Assembly: GCA_002440825.1 (NCBI GenBank)
Contig: DJVH01000105.1
Span: 4,693-37,802, forward strand
DNA from: Bacteriovoracaceae bacterium UBA6261
GTDB lineage: Bacteria; Bdellovibrionota; Bacteriovoracia; Bacteriovoracales; Bacteriovoracaceae
Direction of reading: 5' to 3'
DNA: 33,110 nucleotides
The position numbers were made by a program, and so were the translations under genes. The notes below the pieces were generated by a model. It ran no database searches. It saw nothing but the letters and a program-made list of their open reading frames with translations, and was not told where the DNA came from. Positions 1 to 8,298 of the stretch are shown in pieces. The stretch's first letter is position 1. The number at the start of each line of letters is the position of its first letter.

Positions 1-373
1 TGGCAAACATTTCAGCATTGGCCTTTTCATCAACCATTAATTTTAAAGTGTGAGCACGGTCGCTGGCGGAAATACCGGTCGTAATCCCTTCTTTTGCATC
101 GATGGACACAGTAAAGGCCGTTTCATGAGTGGCTGTATTTTTGTCGACCATAAAATCCAGAGAAAGCTTTTCAGCAATGGATTTTTCAATCGGTGCACAG
201 ATGAGACCTCTTCCTGCAAGCGCCATGAAATTGATGGCCTCTTTTGTCACAGCTTCAGCGGCCATGACAAAATCGCCTTCATTTTCCCGATCGTGATCAT
301 CGAGAATGATGACCATCTTTCCTTTTCTTAAATCACTCAGGATGTCAGGGATACTGTCAAATTGATCGTTCAT
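1..373 (-). CDS. ribB: 3,4-dihydroxy-2-butanone 4-phosphate synthase (RibB or RibBA N-terminal domain), partial
   Basis: Makes the four-carbon precursor of the riboflavin xylene ring from ribulose 5-phosphate. The 124 visible residues start at the ATG complementary to 371-373 and run off the left edge of the window. Seen directly: the family motif DRENEGD at residues 28-34, the RGLICAPI segment, and the HETAFTVSVDAKEGITTG segment followed by SASDRAHT, which carry the substrate and metal ligands of the family. The start shares an ATGA overlap with the stop of the riboflavin synthase gene, so it is the downstream partner in a ribD-ribE-ribB order. Whether a GTP cyclohydrolase II domain follows, making it RibBA, cannot be seen because that part lies outside the window. 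Confidence 0.95.
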   Translation of the reverse strand, partial: MNDQFDSIPDILSDLRKGKMVIILDDHDRENEGDFVMAAEAVTKEAINFMALAGRGLICAPIEKSIAEKLSLDFMVDKNTATHETAFTVSIDAKEGITTGISASDRAHTLKLMVDEKANAEMFA

Positions 374-987
374 AATTTCTTCTGCTTGATATAGTTTTCA
401 AAAAGCACATCGAGATACTTCGCCATATGGACGGCCTGCGAATCCACCTCGACATTCACTAACGTTCCTTTTCTTAAAAAGTGAATCTGTGTTTCATTCC
501 AGGTGTGAGGAATGATCGTGACCATAACCTCATTGTCTTTGATATCGGCCACAGTAAGACTGATTCCGTCCAGGGCAATCGAACCTTCTTTAATAACAAA
601 TTTTTTAAGCTCATCTGGAATGCGGTACCAGATAGTGTAATTTTCACCTCTGTTTTCCAGCGATAAAACTTCTGCCGTTCCGTTGACATGACCAAGCACA
701 AGATGCCCGCCAAGGCGGTCAGAATATTTGAGCGCCAGTTCCAGATTGACGATGGAGTGCTTTTGTAAAAAACCAAGATTCGTTTTCTCAAGAGTGACAT
801 GCACCGCCTGCATGGTGAAACTTTTTTCAGAAACAGCTGTCGCTGTCAGGCAGACTCCGTTGACTGCAACCGAATCATCAATTTGAATATCGTGAGCTAA
901 TTTAGTTTCGATTTCAAAAATTTTTCCTTCAAGATTTTCTTCAATCCGAAGAATGCGTCCCTGATCTTTTATTAATCCTGTGAACAT
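370..987 (-). CDS. ribE: Riboflavin synthase alpha subunit
   Basis: Performs the dismutation of two 6,7-dimethyl-8-ribityllumazine molecules to riboflavin. The 205 residues match the usual family length of about 200-220. The N terminus MFTGLIKDQG is the family signature. Two lumazine-binding repeats are visible, the first around residues 1-95 with VNGVCLTAT, the second from about residue 96 with GHLVLGHVNGT and DGISLTV. The gene overlaps ribD by 16 bp upstream and ribB by 4 bp (ATGA) downstream, which argues for translational coupling within one riboflavin operon. No FMN riboswitch is present in front of it. Confidence 0.95.
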   Translation of the reverse strand: MFTGLIKDQGRILRIEENLEGKIFEIETKLAHDIQIDDSVAVNGVCLTATAVSEKSFTMQAVHVTLEKTNLGFLQKHSIVNLELALKYSDRLGGHLVLGHVNGTAEVLSLENRGENYTIWYRIPDELKKFVIKEGSIALDGISLTVADIKDNEVMVTIIPHTWNETQIHFLRKGTLVNVEVDSQAVHMAKYLDVLFENYIKQKKL

Positions 988-2114
988 AAATAACCTTCAA
1001 TAAGAATATCTTTGCCCAGCACTGAAGTGCTTGTGCGGCTGAGATTCAATTTTTGCGAGAGCGATTCAATTCCCAGATCTTCAATGGAATTTTTTCCTTC
1101 GCCAAGGATGGAAGGTGCGATGAAGATGCTGACTTTGTCGACAAGACCTTGTTTTAAAAATTCTGTTGCGAGTGTCGGGCCACCTTCCAGAAGAATGGAA
1201 GTCATCTTCAAGGAGCCGAGACTTTTCAACATAGATTTCAAATCAATCTTTCCATGTTCATCTTTTCCCGTTGATAAAAGAGCAATGCCATTTTTTTCCA
1301 GGAAGAAAGCGACGTCCTGATTGAGCTCTATATCTTCATCCGTTGAAACAAACATGGTGTTTCGTTTGTATTCATCCGTAACTATTTTCCAGTCCTTCTT
1401 AATACCACTCAATGATCCCAGGACTAATCGGAGTGGATGAGACATTTTTTCAAATTCTTCAGATCGCGTGGTCAGGTCAGGATTATCAGCTTCAATTGTT
1501 TTTCTTCCGACCATAAGACAATCATATTGCTGTCTCAAGCGATGAACATAGGCACGTGCTTCTGCTCCGGTGATGTATTTTGATTCGCCGTTTTTAGTGG
1601 CTATTCTGCCGTCTAATGTCTGGGCGAGTTTTAAATGAACGAATGGCGTTTTGGTTTTAATGAATTTAAAAAAAGCTTCATTGAGTTTTCTTCCCTCTTC
1701 TTCAAGTACATCACTGATGACTTCAATTCCATGCGAGCGAAGAAGCTCGATGCCTCCACCGTCAACAAAAGGATTGGGATCAATATTGGCCACGACAACT
1801 CTTGCGATTTTTTCGCTGACAATCAACGGAGCACACGGCGGAGTTTGTTTATTGGTGTGAGAGCAAGGTTCCAGATTGCAGTAAAGCGTGCTTCCTTCAA
1901 TTTTTTCTCCGCGGGCGCGGGCATCTATGATCGCATTCACTTCAGCGTGAGCACTTCCATATTTTTGATGAAGGCCAGTTCCGATAATTTTTCCATCGCG
2001 GACAAGAACAGCTCCGACCATCGGATTGGGTGAAACATGACCAGCGCCTTTAAAGGCGAGATCCAGGGCCATCTTCATGTAAATTTCATGATTCATGGCC
2101 CAGAAATCTAGCAT
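972..2114 (-). CDS. ribD: Bifunctional riboflavin deaminase/reductase RibD
   Basis: Catalyses the second and third steps of riboflavin synthesis, deamination of the pyrimidine intermediate and reduction of its ribosyl side chain. It has 380 residues, a normal RibD length. The N-terminal deaminase domain carries the zinc motif HAE (H56, E58) and C84 and C94 in an EPCSHTNKQTPPC loop. The C-terminal reductase domain begins around residue 160 with HLKLAQTLDGRIAT and contains the ILLEGGPTLA segment. The listed start has no clear ribosome-binding site. An internal ATG at 2096 (MNHEIYMKMA) fits the family N terminus better and may be the true start. The gene begins 41 bp after the pmbA-like stop, so it may be read from the tldD promoter. 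Confidence 0.94.
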   Translation of the reverse strand: MLDFWAMNHEIYMKMALDLAFKGAGHVSPNPMVGAVLVRDGKIIGTGLHQKYGSAHAEVNAIIDARARGEKIEGSTLYCNLEPCSHTNKQTPPCAPLIVSEKIARVVVANIDPNPFVDGGGIELLRSHGIEVISDVLEEEGRKLNEAFFKFIKTKTPFVHLKLAQTLDGRIATKNGESKYITGAEARAYVHRLRQQYDCLMVGRKTIEADNPDLTTRSEEFEKMSHPLRLVLGSLSGIKKDWKIVTDEYKRNTMFVSTDEDIELNQDVAFFLEKNGIALLSTGKDEHGKIDLKSMLKSLGSLKMTSILLEGGPTLATEFLKQGLVDKVSIFIAPSILGEGKNSIEDLGIESLSQKLNLSRTSTSVLGKDILIEGYLCSQD

Positions 2115-2155
2115 TAATCAGCGTGCTTTAATAGGCAAATATTCATTGCCCAAGA

Positions 2156-3397
2156 TTAGTTTAGAAAGACATCCATTTCGCAGAAAAGCGAGGGTTGCAG
2201 GTTACTTTTTTGAAACCCGTCACTGGCGATTTCTATCAGAGCCGACCCAAACATGTTATCTGTTGAAGTTTTAACAGTTAACTGAGGCAGCCGTCCGACA
2301 ATTTCTCCTTTTCTTACAAGGTAAGAAAGATGAAGTGGTGTCGAAAAGTCTCCTTTATCCGTGAAATCGCCTCCGTGCCCCATAAAAACTACGACGCAGT
2401 TTTCAAGAGAATTTAAAATTTCCTGTGTCGTTCTTTTCCCTGCGCCGATTGTCAGGCGGTTAAAGCCTGTAGAAACCGCCGAATCATGCGAGCGGAAACC
2501 ATTTCCAGTCGCCTCAACTCCGTATTTCTTTGCTGTTCTCAAATCGGCCACTATGTTTTTGAATGTTCCTTTTTCAATTAAAGGAAGACGATCGACATTT
2601 CTCACAGTTCCTTCAGTATCAAACTTATTAAAAAGAGAATGCACTGGTGAATAGTTCACGTCATATAACGAAAAATCAGAAGAGAAAATTTTCTGATTAA
2701 GTTTTCCGCTGTAGAGAGCGGATCCCTGACAATATTTTTCCGCAACTAACGATTCAGAAAGTTTCCCCAGAAGTTGGCCTGCTGAAACAAAAAGAACGGG
2801 ATATTTTCCCGAAGTGAATTGAATCTGATTTTTATAAGCATTGAGATACGGAAGATTTTTTTCAAACACGTCATTGACCGAAAGATCGCGGGAAGCTTCT
2901 TCGATATAGCCGTCAAAAAGTTGTGCTGAACCAATGCGTTTGTAGAGATAATGCCAGTCATTATAGACCGTGTTCTTTTCAAGGTGAACACCTTCACTGC
3001 TGACGATACTCGTGTGTTGAAAAGTTTTAATAAACTTGCCGTTAAAGACAAATTCTTTTGTCAGTGGTGCGATTTTTTCCAACGTCAGTTCGAGAACTTC
3101 ATTGATACTTGAAAGAGGCGCCTGATTTTCTCTTTCGTTCATTACAAGTTTTTTCCCTGCGGGGAGTTCATATTCATAAGGAATCCCTACGCCCACTTTG
3201 TTTTTAATCTCTACACCTTTTTTAATAAGATCGGCATCGCTGATCTCGCCGACATAAGATGAAGTATAAATTTTTCCATTTTCAAAAAGGCGAAGCCCTT
3301 TCTTCGTGATATTTTTAAAACGGCTTGAATTCACTTTTCCTGCGATAACTTCAATCGACAATGATTCTTCTGTAATGGTGAAAATATCGTGTTTCAT
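2156..3397 (-). CDS. pmbA: TldE/PmbA-like subunit of the TldD/TldE peptidase
   Basis: Partner of TldD in a heteromeric metallopeptidase that trims unfolded or modified peptides; in enterobacteria this pair matures microcin B17 and degrades CcdA. The 413 residues lack the HExxxH zinc motif, as expected for the TldE partner. The C-terminal half has family-like segments, including NGFRSHDSAVS, GHGGDFTDKGDFS and a TSTDNMFGSAL stretch near the end. I place the start at ATG 3397 (MKHDIFTI), which has GGAG about eight bases upstream. The open frame continues another 34 codons upstream, but that part runs back into tldD in another frame. It follows tldD after 20 bp. Sequence similarity to classical PmbA is remote, so TldE-like is the safer statement. 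Confidence 0.85.
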   Translation of the reverse strand: MKHDIFTITEESLSIEVIAGKVNSSRFKNITKKGLRLFENGKIYTSSYVGEISDADLIKKGVEIKNKVGVGIPYEYELPAGKKLVMNERENQAPLSSINEVLELTLEKIAPLTKEFVFNGKFIKTFQHTSIVSSEGVHLEKNTVYNDWHYLYKRIGSAQLFDGYIEEASRDLSVNDVFEKNLPYLNAYKNQIQFTSGKYPVLFVSAGQLLGKLSESLVAEKYCQGSALYSGKLNQKIFSSDFSLYDVNYSPVHSLFNKFDTEGTVRNVDRLPLIEKGTFKNIVADLRTAKKYGVEATGNGFRSHDSAVSTGFNRLTIGAGKRTTQEILNSLENCVVVFMGHGGDFTDKGDFSTPLHLSYLVRKGEIVGRLPQLTVKTSTDNMFGSALIEIASDGFQKSNLQPSLFCEMDVFLN

Positions 3398-3417
3398 TTT
3401 TTTCTCCGGAATAAAAA

Positions 3418-4785
3418 TTAAGAAATCTGCATTTCGCTGACGAGTATCGAGGGTCCTCCATCGGCAACCGGCAATGGAGACTGTTCCATTTTTCCACAAC
3501 CACCAAAGGCCGAACTCTCGAGAAGAAAGTCGTCGGCACAGGCCTCTATTTTTTTCAATGTCTCAAAGACTGATCCGGAAATAACTGAAACGCGAACCGG
3601 TTCTGCTTTCTTGCCTTCTTTTATTCTATAAGCACGGATGGGTGCAATGGTAAAAGTTGAACCACCTGAGCCGTGTTTGAAATTTTCAAAATACAAACCA
3701 CCTTCGGCCATTTTTAAAAGTTCATGAAAAGGTGTTTTTCCACCTTCAATATAAGTCGATGTCATACGGACAATCGGTTCATATTCAAAATTCAAGGCGC
3801 GCGAATTTCCCGTGGTTTCTTCTCCCAGAACATTTGCCGTGTGAGTTGAGTGAAGTCTACCGGTGAGGACACCGTTTTTGATCAGATAATTTTTCTTTGC
3901 AGGAGTTCCTTCGTCGTCAATCGGACACCACCCGGATGAATTGTCATGACTACCGCAATCGACAATCGACAGGCAATCGGAACCGATGACACTTCCCAAT
4001 TTCCATTCTTTTGTGGCCTCAGGATCGCCCATCATAAAATCAGCTTCTGATTTATGACCGAATGATTCGTGAGTGAAAACGCCGGTGATTTCCGGTGAAA
4101 GAACAACTTTGTATTTTCCAGGTGTGACCGTTTCTGCATCTAAAAATCTTGCCGATTCAGCAAAATAATCGACAATGTCTTTTTCCATTGAATCAAAAGA
4201 GCCGAAGTCAGAAGCGTATCTGGCAAAACCATCGGCAAACAGATTCTCGCCTTTTTTCAGAGTGCTGCTGAAACGGAATCCCGCCTGATTGAAATCGTAA
4301 GCGAATTCTGTTCCCACTGATGATTTATAAAATTTTTCTTTATAACAATCAGTGTACATGATTCTTGAATCCTTGATATTCGGAATTTGGGAAAGAAGCG
4401 GAAGATGTTTCTCGCAAAGATGTACTTTTTTATCCAGAGGAATTTTGTTAAAGGCCTTTTCGGCTTTAGACATCATCTGATGTTTGCCATTATTGGCCGG
4501 CAATTTGTAGCTGTTTGGTTCAGGTTTGATTTTTGCTGATTCCAGAACCAGCTTTTCAATTTCAGTTTCCAGATTCTCCACTTGAGTTGTCGAAGAATAA
4601 AACCATCGTCCGCTTTGATAAAGGCGAATAAAGGCCCCAAGCACTGGTTTCTCGCCTGCGCTGGTTAACTCTCCATTCAAGAACATCACATGACTGGTAT
4701 TTGTTCTTTCAATACGAACATCGACAAAATGACATTTAAATTTGCTAAGATCGAGCTGATTAAGCTGACTTTGGATATCCATCAT
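3418..4785 (-). CDS. tldD: Zinc metallopeptidase TldD
   Basis: Catalytic subunit of the TldD/TldE peptidase. It has 455 residues, close to the usual 450-480. The zinc motif HESFGH lies at H239-E240-H244 and is preceded by LSPEITGVFTHE, the typical TldD context. Other family-like segments are SSGWCPIDDEGTPA, TGRLHSTHTANVLG and GNSRALNFEYEPIVRM. The start at 4785 has AGGGAG a few bases upstream, and a second ATG follows immediately at 4782. It heads a same-strand run with the TldE-like gene and ribD-ribE-ribB, the spacers being 20 and 41 bp. A role in maturing a local peptide is possible, but no precursor peptide gene is visible next to it. Confidence 0.93.
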   Translation of the reverse strand: MMDIQSQLNQLDLSKFKCHFVDVRIERTNTSHVMFLNGELTSAGEKPVLGAFIRLYQSGRWFYSSTTQVENLETEIEKLVLESAKIKPEPNSYKLPANNGKHQMMSKAEKAFNKIPLDKKVHLCEKHLPLLSQIPNIKDSRIMYTDCYKEKFYKSSVGTEFAYDFNQAGFRFSSTLKKGENLFADGFARYASDFGSFDSMEKDIVDYFAESARFLDAETVTPGKYKVVLSPEITGVFTHESFGHKSEADFMMGDPEATKEWKLGSVIGSDCLSIVDCGSHDNSSGWCPIDDEGTPAKKNYLIKNGVLTGRLHSTHTANVLGEETTGNSRALNFEYEPIVRMTSTYIEGGKTPFHELLKMAEGGLYFENFKHGSGGSTFTIAPIRAYRIKEGKKAEPVRVSVISGSVFETLKKIEACADDFLLESSAFGGCGKMEQSPLPVADGGPSILVSEMQIS

Positions 4786-4881
4786 TCACTCCCTGAAATT
4801 TGAACAGACTCAATTTTACTGAATTGCCTTCTACAGTGAAAGCTCTATTTCGTTAATGAGCAGAGGATTCAATACCCGATT

Positions 4882-5511
4882 TTAACTATCGGAATCGATA
4901 ACGGACAGACAAAAAATCTCAACTTTGTTGAACCAGATTTCACCTAATCCCTCAATTACCAGAATTTTTCCCGATTTAAGGGTATTGGAAAACTCGTCAT
5001 CATAAGCAAATCCTTTTTCACCTTCGAGGAACTGACGATATTCTTTAAAAATAATTTTTGCACCGAGCGTGAATGAACGACGTCGCAAAATTTCTTTAAC
5101 AAAAGGATTGCGCTCTTCTGGAGTTTGAGACTTTAAGGAAAAATCGATCAATGATTTGTAACGATAATTTTTTTTCGTTTTAAGTTCTTCGATGATCTGA
5201 ACAGCGTGATTCCATTCAAATTGAATTTTCTCTTTTGTAAAATAGCATCCCCTCATTTTTTTAAAAAGGTCATCGTTGAATTCATCAGGATGCAGGTGAA
5301 ACAAAAGCGCTTTGCTCACTTGTTCGATGGTCAGATGAAAGGCCGGATTGTAAGCGCGGGTTTTAAGAGAAAGACCAAAAGAATAAAATTCAAAAACAGA
5401 TTCAAGGGACAAATGTTCAGCGCTTTTTTTAAGACAATTTGTCAGTCTTAAATCAAGCGCTTCGTCACCTGTCCCCCAATCTTCATTTCTGGGAAAGAGA
5501 GATAAATTCAT
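4882..5511 (-). CDS. Uncharacterised protein, 209 residues
   Basis: I do not recognise this protein. It has no signal peptide, no transmembrane segment and no obvious catalytic motif. It is rich in charged and aromatic residues, with stretches such as EFYSFGLSLKTRAYNP and a basic ILRRRSFTLGAKI near residue 145, and it ends in an acidic-serine tail. The composition suggests a soluble cytoplasmic protein. The ATG at 5511 lies seven bases after the stop of the CcmI-like exported protein on the same strand, so the two are probably cotranscribed. Upstream spacing leaves no good Shine-Dalgarno, which is consistent with coupling. It is followed by a 96-bp gap before tldD. Confidence 0.7.
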   Translation of the reverse strand: MNLSLFPRNEDWGTGDEALDLRLTNCLKKSAEHLSLESVFEFYSFGLSLKTRAYNPAFHLTIEQVSKALLFHLHPDEFNDDLFKKMRGCYFTKEKIQFEWNHAVQIIEELKTKKNYRYKSLIDFSLKSQTPEERNPFVKEILRRRSFTLGAKIIFKEYRQFLEGEKGFAYDDEFSNTLKSGKILVIEGLGEIWFNKVEIFCLSVIDSDS

Positions 5512-5518
5512 CAGGAAA

Positions 5519-5944
5519 TTACTTCACAACGTTTTTTAATTCGATGTTGAGGTTTTTATTTCCTAATTCTGTCGAAGGAAATTTTGGATCCATTCCTTCT
5601 ATGACTCCCGGTCTCGACATCGCATCTCCAGTCGGAGCGTAACGGGCAATAACATGCACAGGACCTTTAAATTCAGTTCCTGTCATCATGACATTCTTTG
5701 GAGTGATCACAAAGGCCTGTGGGAATTTAGGATTTTCAATTTTGACAACAGCAAGAGGGGGAGTTCTGTCATTTGGTCCTGAATCTGGACCTGCTTTTTT
5801 AGCAAAAACATAAAGGACGCCGCCTGGAACTATATTTTTTTCCAATCCTTTTGCCAGCGTAACTAAGCCGCCAACTTTCGGATCATTGAAGGCCATTGCG
5901 GAAAAAGAAACCAGAAGAACGAATGTGGAAATTAAAATTTTCAT
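5519..5944 (-). CDS. Exported protein resembling the CcmI/CycH C-terminal domain
   Basis: A 141-residue protein with a Sec signal peptide (MKILISTFVLLVSFSAMA, probable cleavage after AMA). The mature part follows the pattern of the periplasmic C-terminal domain of the cytochrome c maturation factor CcmI: VLYVFAKKAG, then PPLAVVKIENPKFPQAF, then VHVIARYAPTGDAMSRPG. In CcmI this domain binds apocytochrome c and is joined to membrane and TPR parts that are absent here. The start at 5944 has GAGGAG seven bases upstream. The neighbours are an unknown protein downstream and a divergent SDR gene upstream, with no other ccm genes in the window. A free-standing version may act as a periplasmic binding protein; that is inference from similarity only. 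Confidence 0.72.
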   Translation of the reverse strand: MKILISTFVLLVSFSAMAFNDPKVGGLVTLAKGLEKNIVPGGVLYVFAKKAGPDSGPNDRTPPLAVVKIENPKFPQAFVITPKNVMMTGTEFKGPVHVIARYAPTGDAMSRPGVIEGMDPKFPSTELGNKNLNIELKNVVK

Positions 5945-5988
5945 GATGTGACTCCTCTTTTAAGACCTTTCGATGATACACTGATCGC

Positions 5989-6735
5989 ATGAAAAAAGAA
6001 AAGATTGGTCTCATTGGCGTCGGCTTTTTAGGTAAACCTCTGGCAAGAAAATTAACAGAAGAAGGTTATGATGTCGTGGGAACGACTTCCCGTGAATATG
6101 ACATCATGAAAGATTCTGTTCCGGAAAATCTTAAGAGTTGCGATATTGTTATTTACGATGTTCCGCCGCTCTCGGACGTAGAAGCCGTCGAACGCTGTTT
6201 CCAGCAATTCGGAAAAGACCAGCGTTTTATTTATATCAGCTCAACTTCCATTTTCGGTCCGGAAGCTGGTCCCATTGATGAAAGCTACACACCACCGGAG
6301 AACTCTCCTTATGCTCCTGTCGTACTCAAACTCGAACTGGTCGCGCGCAATCATTTTCAACAACTCTGCTTGCTTCGCTTTGGCGGACTTTATGGAAATA
6401 CCGAGACATCAAAAAGACATCCAGTCACTTTCCTTGCAGGAAGGAAAAATCTGAAGACCGGTTCAGAATTTCTTCATCTGGTCCACGTCGAAGATTGCAT
6501 TGAAGCAATTCTCGCTGTGATTGAAGAAAATTTCTTTCCGGGCGAATTTAATATTCTCTCCGATTTAAGAATAACAAAAAAAGACTATTACTCATTCATA
6601 GCAAAAAAACTTGGACTGGAAAGTCCAGAATACGATGAAGTCGTTTTAAAAAATCCAACGAATATTTCGAATGAAAAATCCAAAGAGTTGCTGGGTCTTA
6701 CTTACCGCAACCCTTTGGACTATACGATTGATTAA
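5989..6735 (+). CDS. NAD-dependent epimerase-like SDR protein
   Basis: An extended-SDR protein of 248 residues, shorter than typical sugar epimerases and similar in size to the YeeZ type. The Rossmann dinucleotide motif is IGLIGVGFLGKPLA at residues 6-19, a GxGxxG variant. A YISSTSIFGP segment at about residues 82-91 fits the strand leading to the active site, but the classical YxxxK is not clear (the nearby text is ESYTPPENSPYAPVVLKLE). The substrate is unknown. Its stop codon overlaps the stop of serS on the opposite strand. There is no Shine-Dalgarno; a -10-like TACACT ends six bases before the ATG, which would give a leaderless transcript. Confidence 0.82.
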   Translation: MKKEKIGLIGVGFLGKPLARKLTEEGYDVVGTTSREYDIMKDSVPENLKSCDIVIYDVPPLSDVEAVERCFQQFGKDQRFIYISSTSIFGPEAGPIDESYTPPENSPYAPVVLKLELVARNHFQQLCLLRFGGLYGNTETSKRHPVTFLAGRKNLKTGSEFLHLVHVEDCIEAILAVIEENFFPGEFNILSDLRITKKDYYSFIAKKLGLESPEYDEVVLKNPTNISNEKSKELLGLTYRNPLDYTID

Positions 6736-8006
6736 GATTTTTTTCCAAGAACTGTCATGCCCATAAGATAAGGCTGAAGTTTTTTCGGAATGCGGACAGT
6801 ACCGTCTGCCTGCTGATGATTCTCAAGGAATGGAACAAGAATTCTCGGCGTCGCAATCGCTGTATTGTTGAGCGTGTGAACGAATTGAACTTTGTTGTCG
6901 TTGTCTCTGTAGCGAACGCCTGTGCGTCTTGCCTGCCAGTCTCCCAGCGATGAACAAGAGTGAGTTTCGCGGTATTTTTGCTCTGATGGAACCCACGCTT
7001 CAACATCGTACATGCGCACTTTTCCTGCGCCCATATCGCCTGTACAGCATTCAACAATGCGGTAAGGAAGCTCGAGGTCCTGAACAATTTCTTCTGATGT
7101 TTCAAGAAGCATCTTGTGCCATTTTTCAGATTCAGCCGGATCGTTTTTGCAGATGATGTATTGTTCGACTTTCATGAACTGGTGAACTCTGATTAAACCG
7201 CGAACATCGCGGCCGTATGAGCCTGCTTCAGAACGGAAGCATGGCGAATAACCAGCGTAAAGAATCGGAAGTTCTGCTTCTTTTAAAATATCTCCAGCGT
7301 GAAGTGAGTTGATTTGCACTTCAGCAGTTCCTGCCAGATAAACATTTTGTTCCGGAATGAAATAAGCCTGGTCTCTTCCATTTGGAAAATGACCTGTTCC
7401 ATAAAGCGCTTCTTCGCGGGCAAAGGCCGGCACTGACACAAGCGTAAAACCCTTGGCCATTAGTTTATCCATCGCCATACGGTGCATTGCGAGTTCAACT
7501 AAAACCATTTCGTTGCGAAGTGAATAAGAACGCGAGCCCGAAACTTTGGCGATTTTTTCAAAATCGGCCCAATTATTTTTTTCCAGAATCTGAACGTGAT
7601 CCAACGGAGTAAAATCGAATTTCGGAAGATCGCCGAATTTTTTGATTTCGACGTTGTCGTTATCGTCTTTTCCGATTGGTGCTTTAGGAGACGGTATTTG
7701 AGGCACCAGGTACATCAAATCTCTAAGTTTCAATTCCAATTCATCCGTTTTTGGCTTGATCGCTTTTGCTTTTTCATCCAGTGCTTTTGACTCGGCAATC
7801 AATGACGGCCTTTCATCAGCTGACGCCTTAGGAATCTTCGCTGTTATGGCGTTTTTTTGAGTCAAAAGATTTTGTTCTTCAGTTTTGAGCCCTACCATTT
7901 CTTTATCAATGGAAAGAAGTGCATCAATATCCAGGTTGATGTTCTTAAGCTGGCAGGCCTTTTTTACGATGTCAGAATTTTCTCTGATGAATTTAATATC
8001 AAGCAT
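6732..8006 (-). CDS. serS: Seryl-tRNA synthetase
   Basis: Charges tRNA-Ser, and tRNA-Sec where present, with serine in the cytoplasm. The 424 residues are typical for the bacterial enzyme. The N-terminal tRNA-binding coiled coil covers about residues 1-105, rich in K, E and L. The class II core follows, with motif 2 in PCFRSEAGSYGRDVRGLIRVHQF and motif 3 in HTLNNTAIATPRILVPFLEN (residues about 375-395). The family serine-binding TAE segment is present in LAGTAEVQINSL. The start ATG at 8006 has AAGGGA at normal spacing. Its promoter lies in the 77-bp gap to the divergent small CxxC gene. Its stop overlaps the convergent SDR stop. Confidence 0.97.
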   Translation of the reverse strand: MLDIKFIRENSDIVKKACQLKNINLDIDALLSIDKEMVGLKTEEQNLLTQKNAITAKIPKASADERPSLIAESKALDEKAKAIKPKTDELELKLRDLMYLVPQIPSPKAPIGKDDNDNVEIKKFGDLPKFDFTPLDHVQILEKNNWADFEKIAKVSGSRSYSLRNEMVLVELAMHRMAMDKLMAKGFTLVSVPAFAREEALYGTGHFPNGRDQAYFIPEQNVYLAGTAEVQINSLHAGDILKEAELPILYAGYSPCFRSEAGSYGRDVRGLIRVHQFMKVEQYIICKNDPAESEKWHKMLLETSEEIVQDLELPYRIVECCTGDMGAGKVRMYDVEAWVPSEQKYRETHSCSSLGDWQARRTGVRYRDNDNKVQFVHTLNNTAIATPRILVPFLENHQQADGTVRIPKKLQPYLMGMTVLGKKS

Positions 8007-8020
8007 GGTATTCCCTTGTT

Positions 8021-8048
8021 AATATAGACGCTCCCTATTTTGCCTCAA
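8021..8048 (-). promoter_or_regulatory. Probable sigma-70 promoter of serS
   Basis: On the minus strand a TTGAGG (-35, 8043-8048) is followed after 16 bp by TATATT (-10, 8021-8026). Transcription would begin close to 8014, just upstream of the AAGGGA ribosome-binding site. This is pattern matching to the E. coli consensus only. Confidence 0.5.
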
Positions 8049-8083
8049 ACGGCAGTATTTTGGTAGCGGAAAAAGGAACAGAG

Positions 8084-8293
8084 ATGGCAAAGTGTAAGTT
8101 TTGTAACAGAGAAATTACCTGGATGAAAGAAGGCGGAAGAAACCGTCCGATCGATAGTGACGGGGGCATTCACTCTTGTGAAGAAATGAAAAAATCCATG
8201 AAGACCATTAAATCGATTCCTGCTTCTGATATTGATCCTGAACTTCTTAAGCAATACGAAACGGCCATCAACAACAAAGCTCAAAAAAAATAA
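8084..8293 (+). CDS. Small CxxC zinc-ribbon-like protein, 69 residues
   Basis: I take the start at ATG 8084 (MAKCKFCNREI) because AAAAGGAACAG sits directly in front of it; an in-frame ATG at 8060 has no such site. The first residues carry CKFC (C4, C7) and a later HSC (around H28 and C30), a CxxC...HxC arrangement that could hold one zinc ion. Short proteins of the same build occur in many bacteria and phages without a known role. The C-terminal half is lysine-rich and helical. It is divergent from serS and ends five bases before the CDF transporter gene on the other strand. No function can be assigned. Confidence 0.75.
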   Translation: MAKCKFCNREITWMKEGGRNRPIDSDGGIHSCEEMKKSMKTIKSIPASDIDPELLKQYETAINNKAQKK

Positions 8294-8298
8294 TTTTC

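Noticed and set aside
50..331. Plus-strand frame of 93 residues over ribB
   Set aside because: It is antisense to a clear RibB reading frame with family motifs, and its translation has no recognisable motif.
2115..2155. FMN riboswitch before ribD
   Set aside because: The gap is only 41 bp, too short for the conserved RFN element, and shows none of its signature bases.
3398..3499. 34-codon upstream extension of the TldE-like frame
   Set aside because: The extension runs through the tldD C terminus in another frame; ATG 3397 has a good ribosome-binding site.
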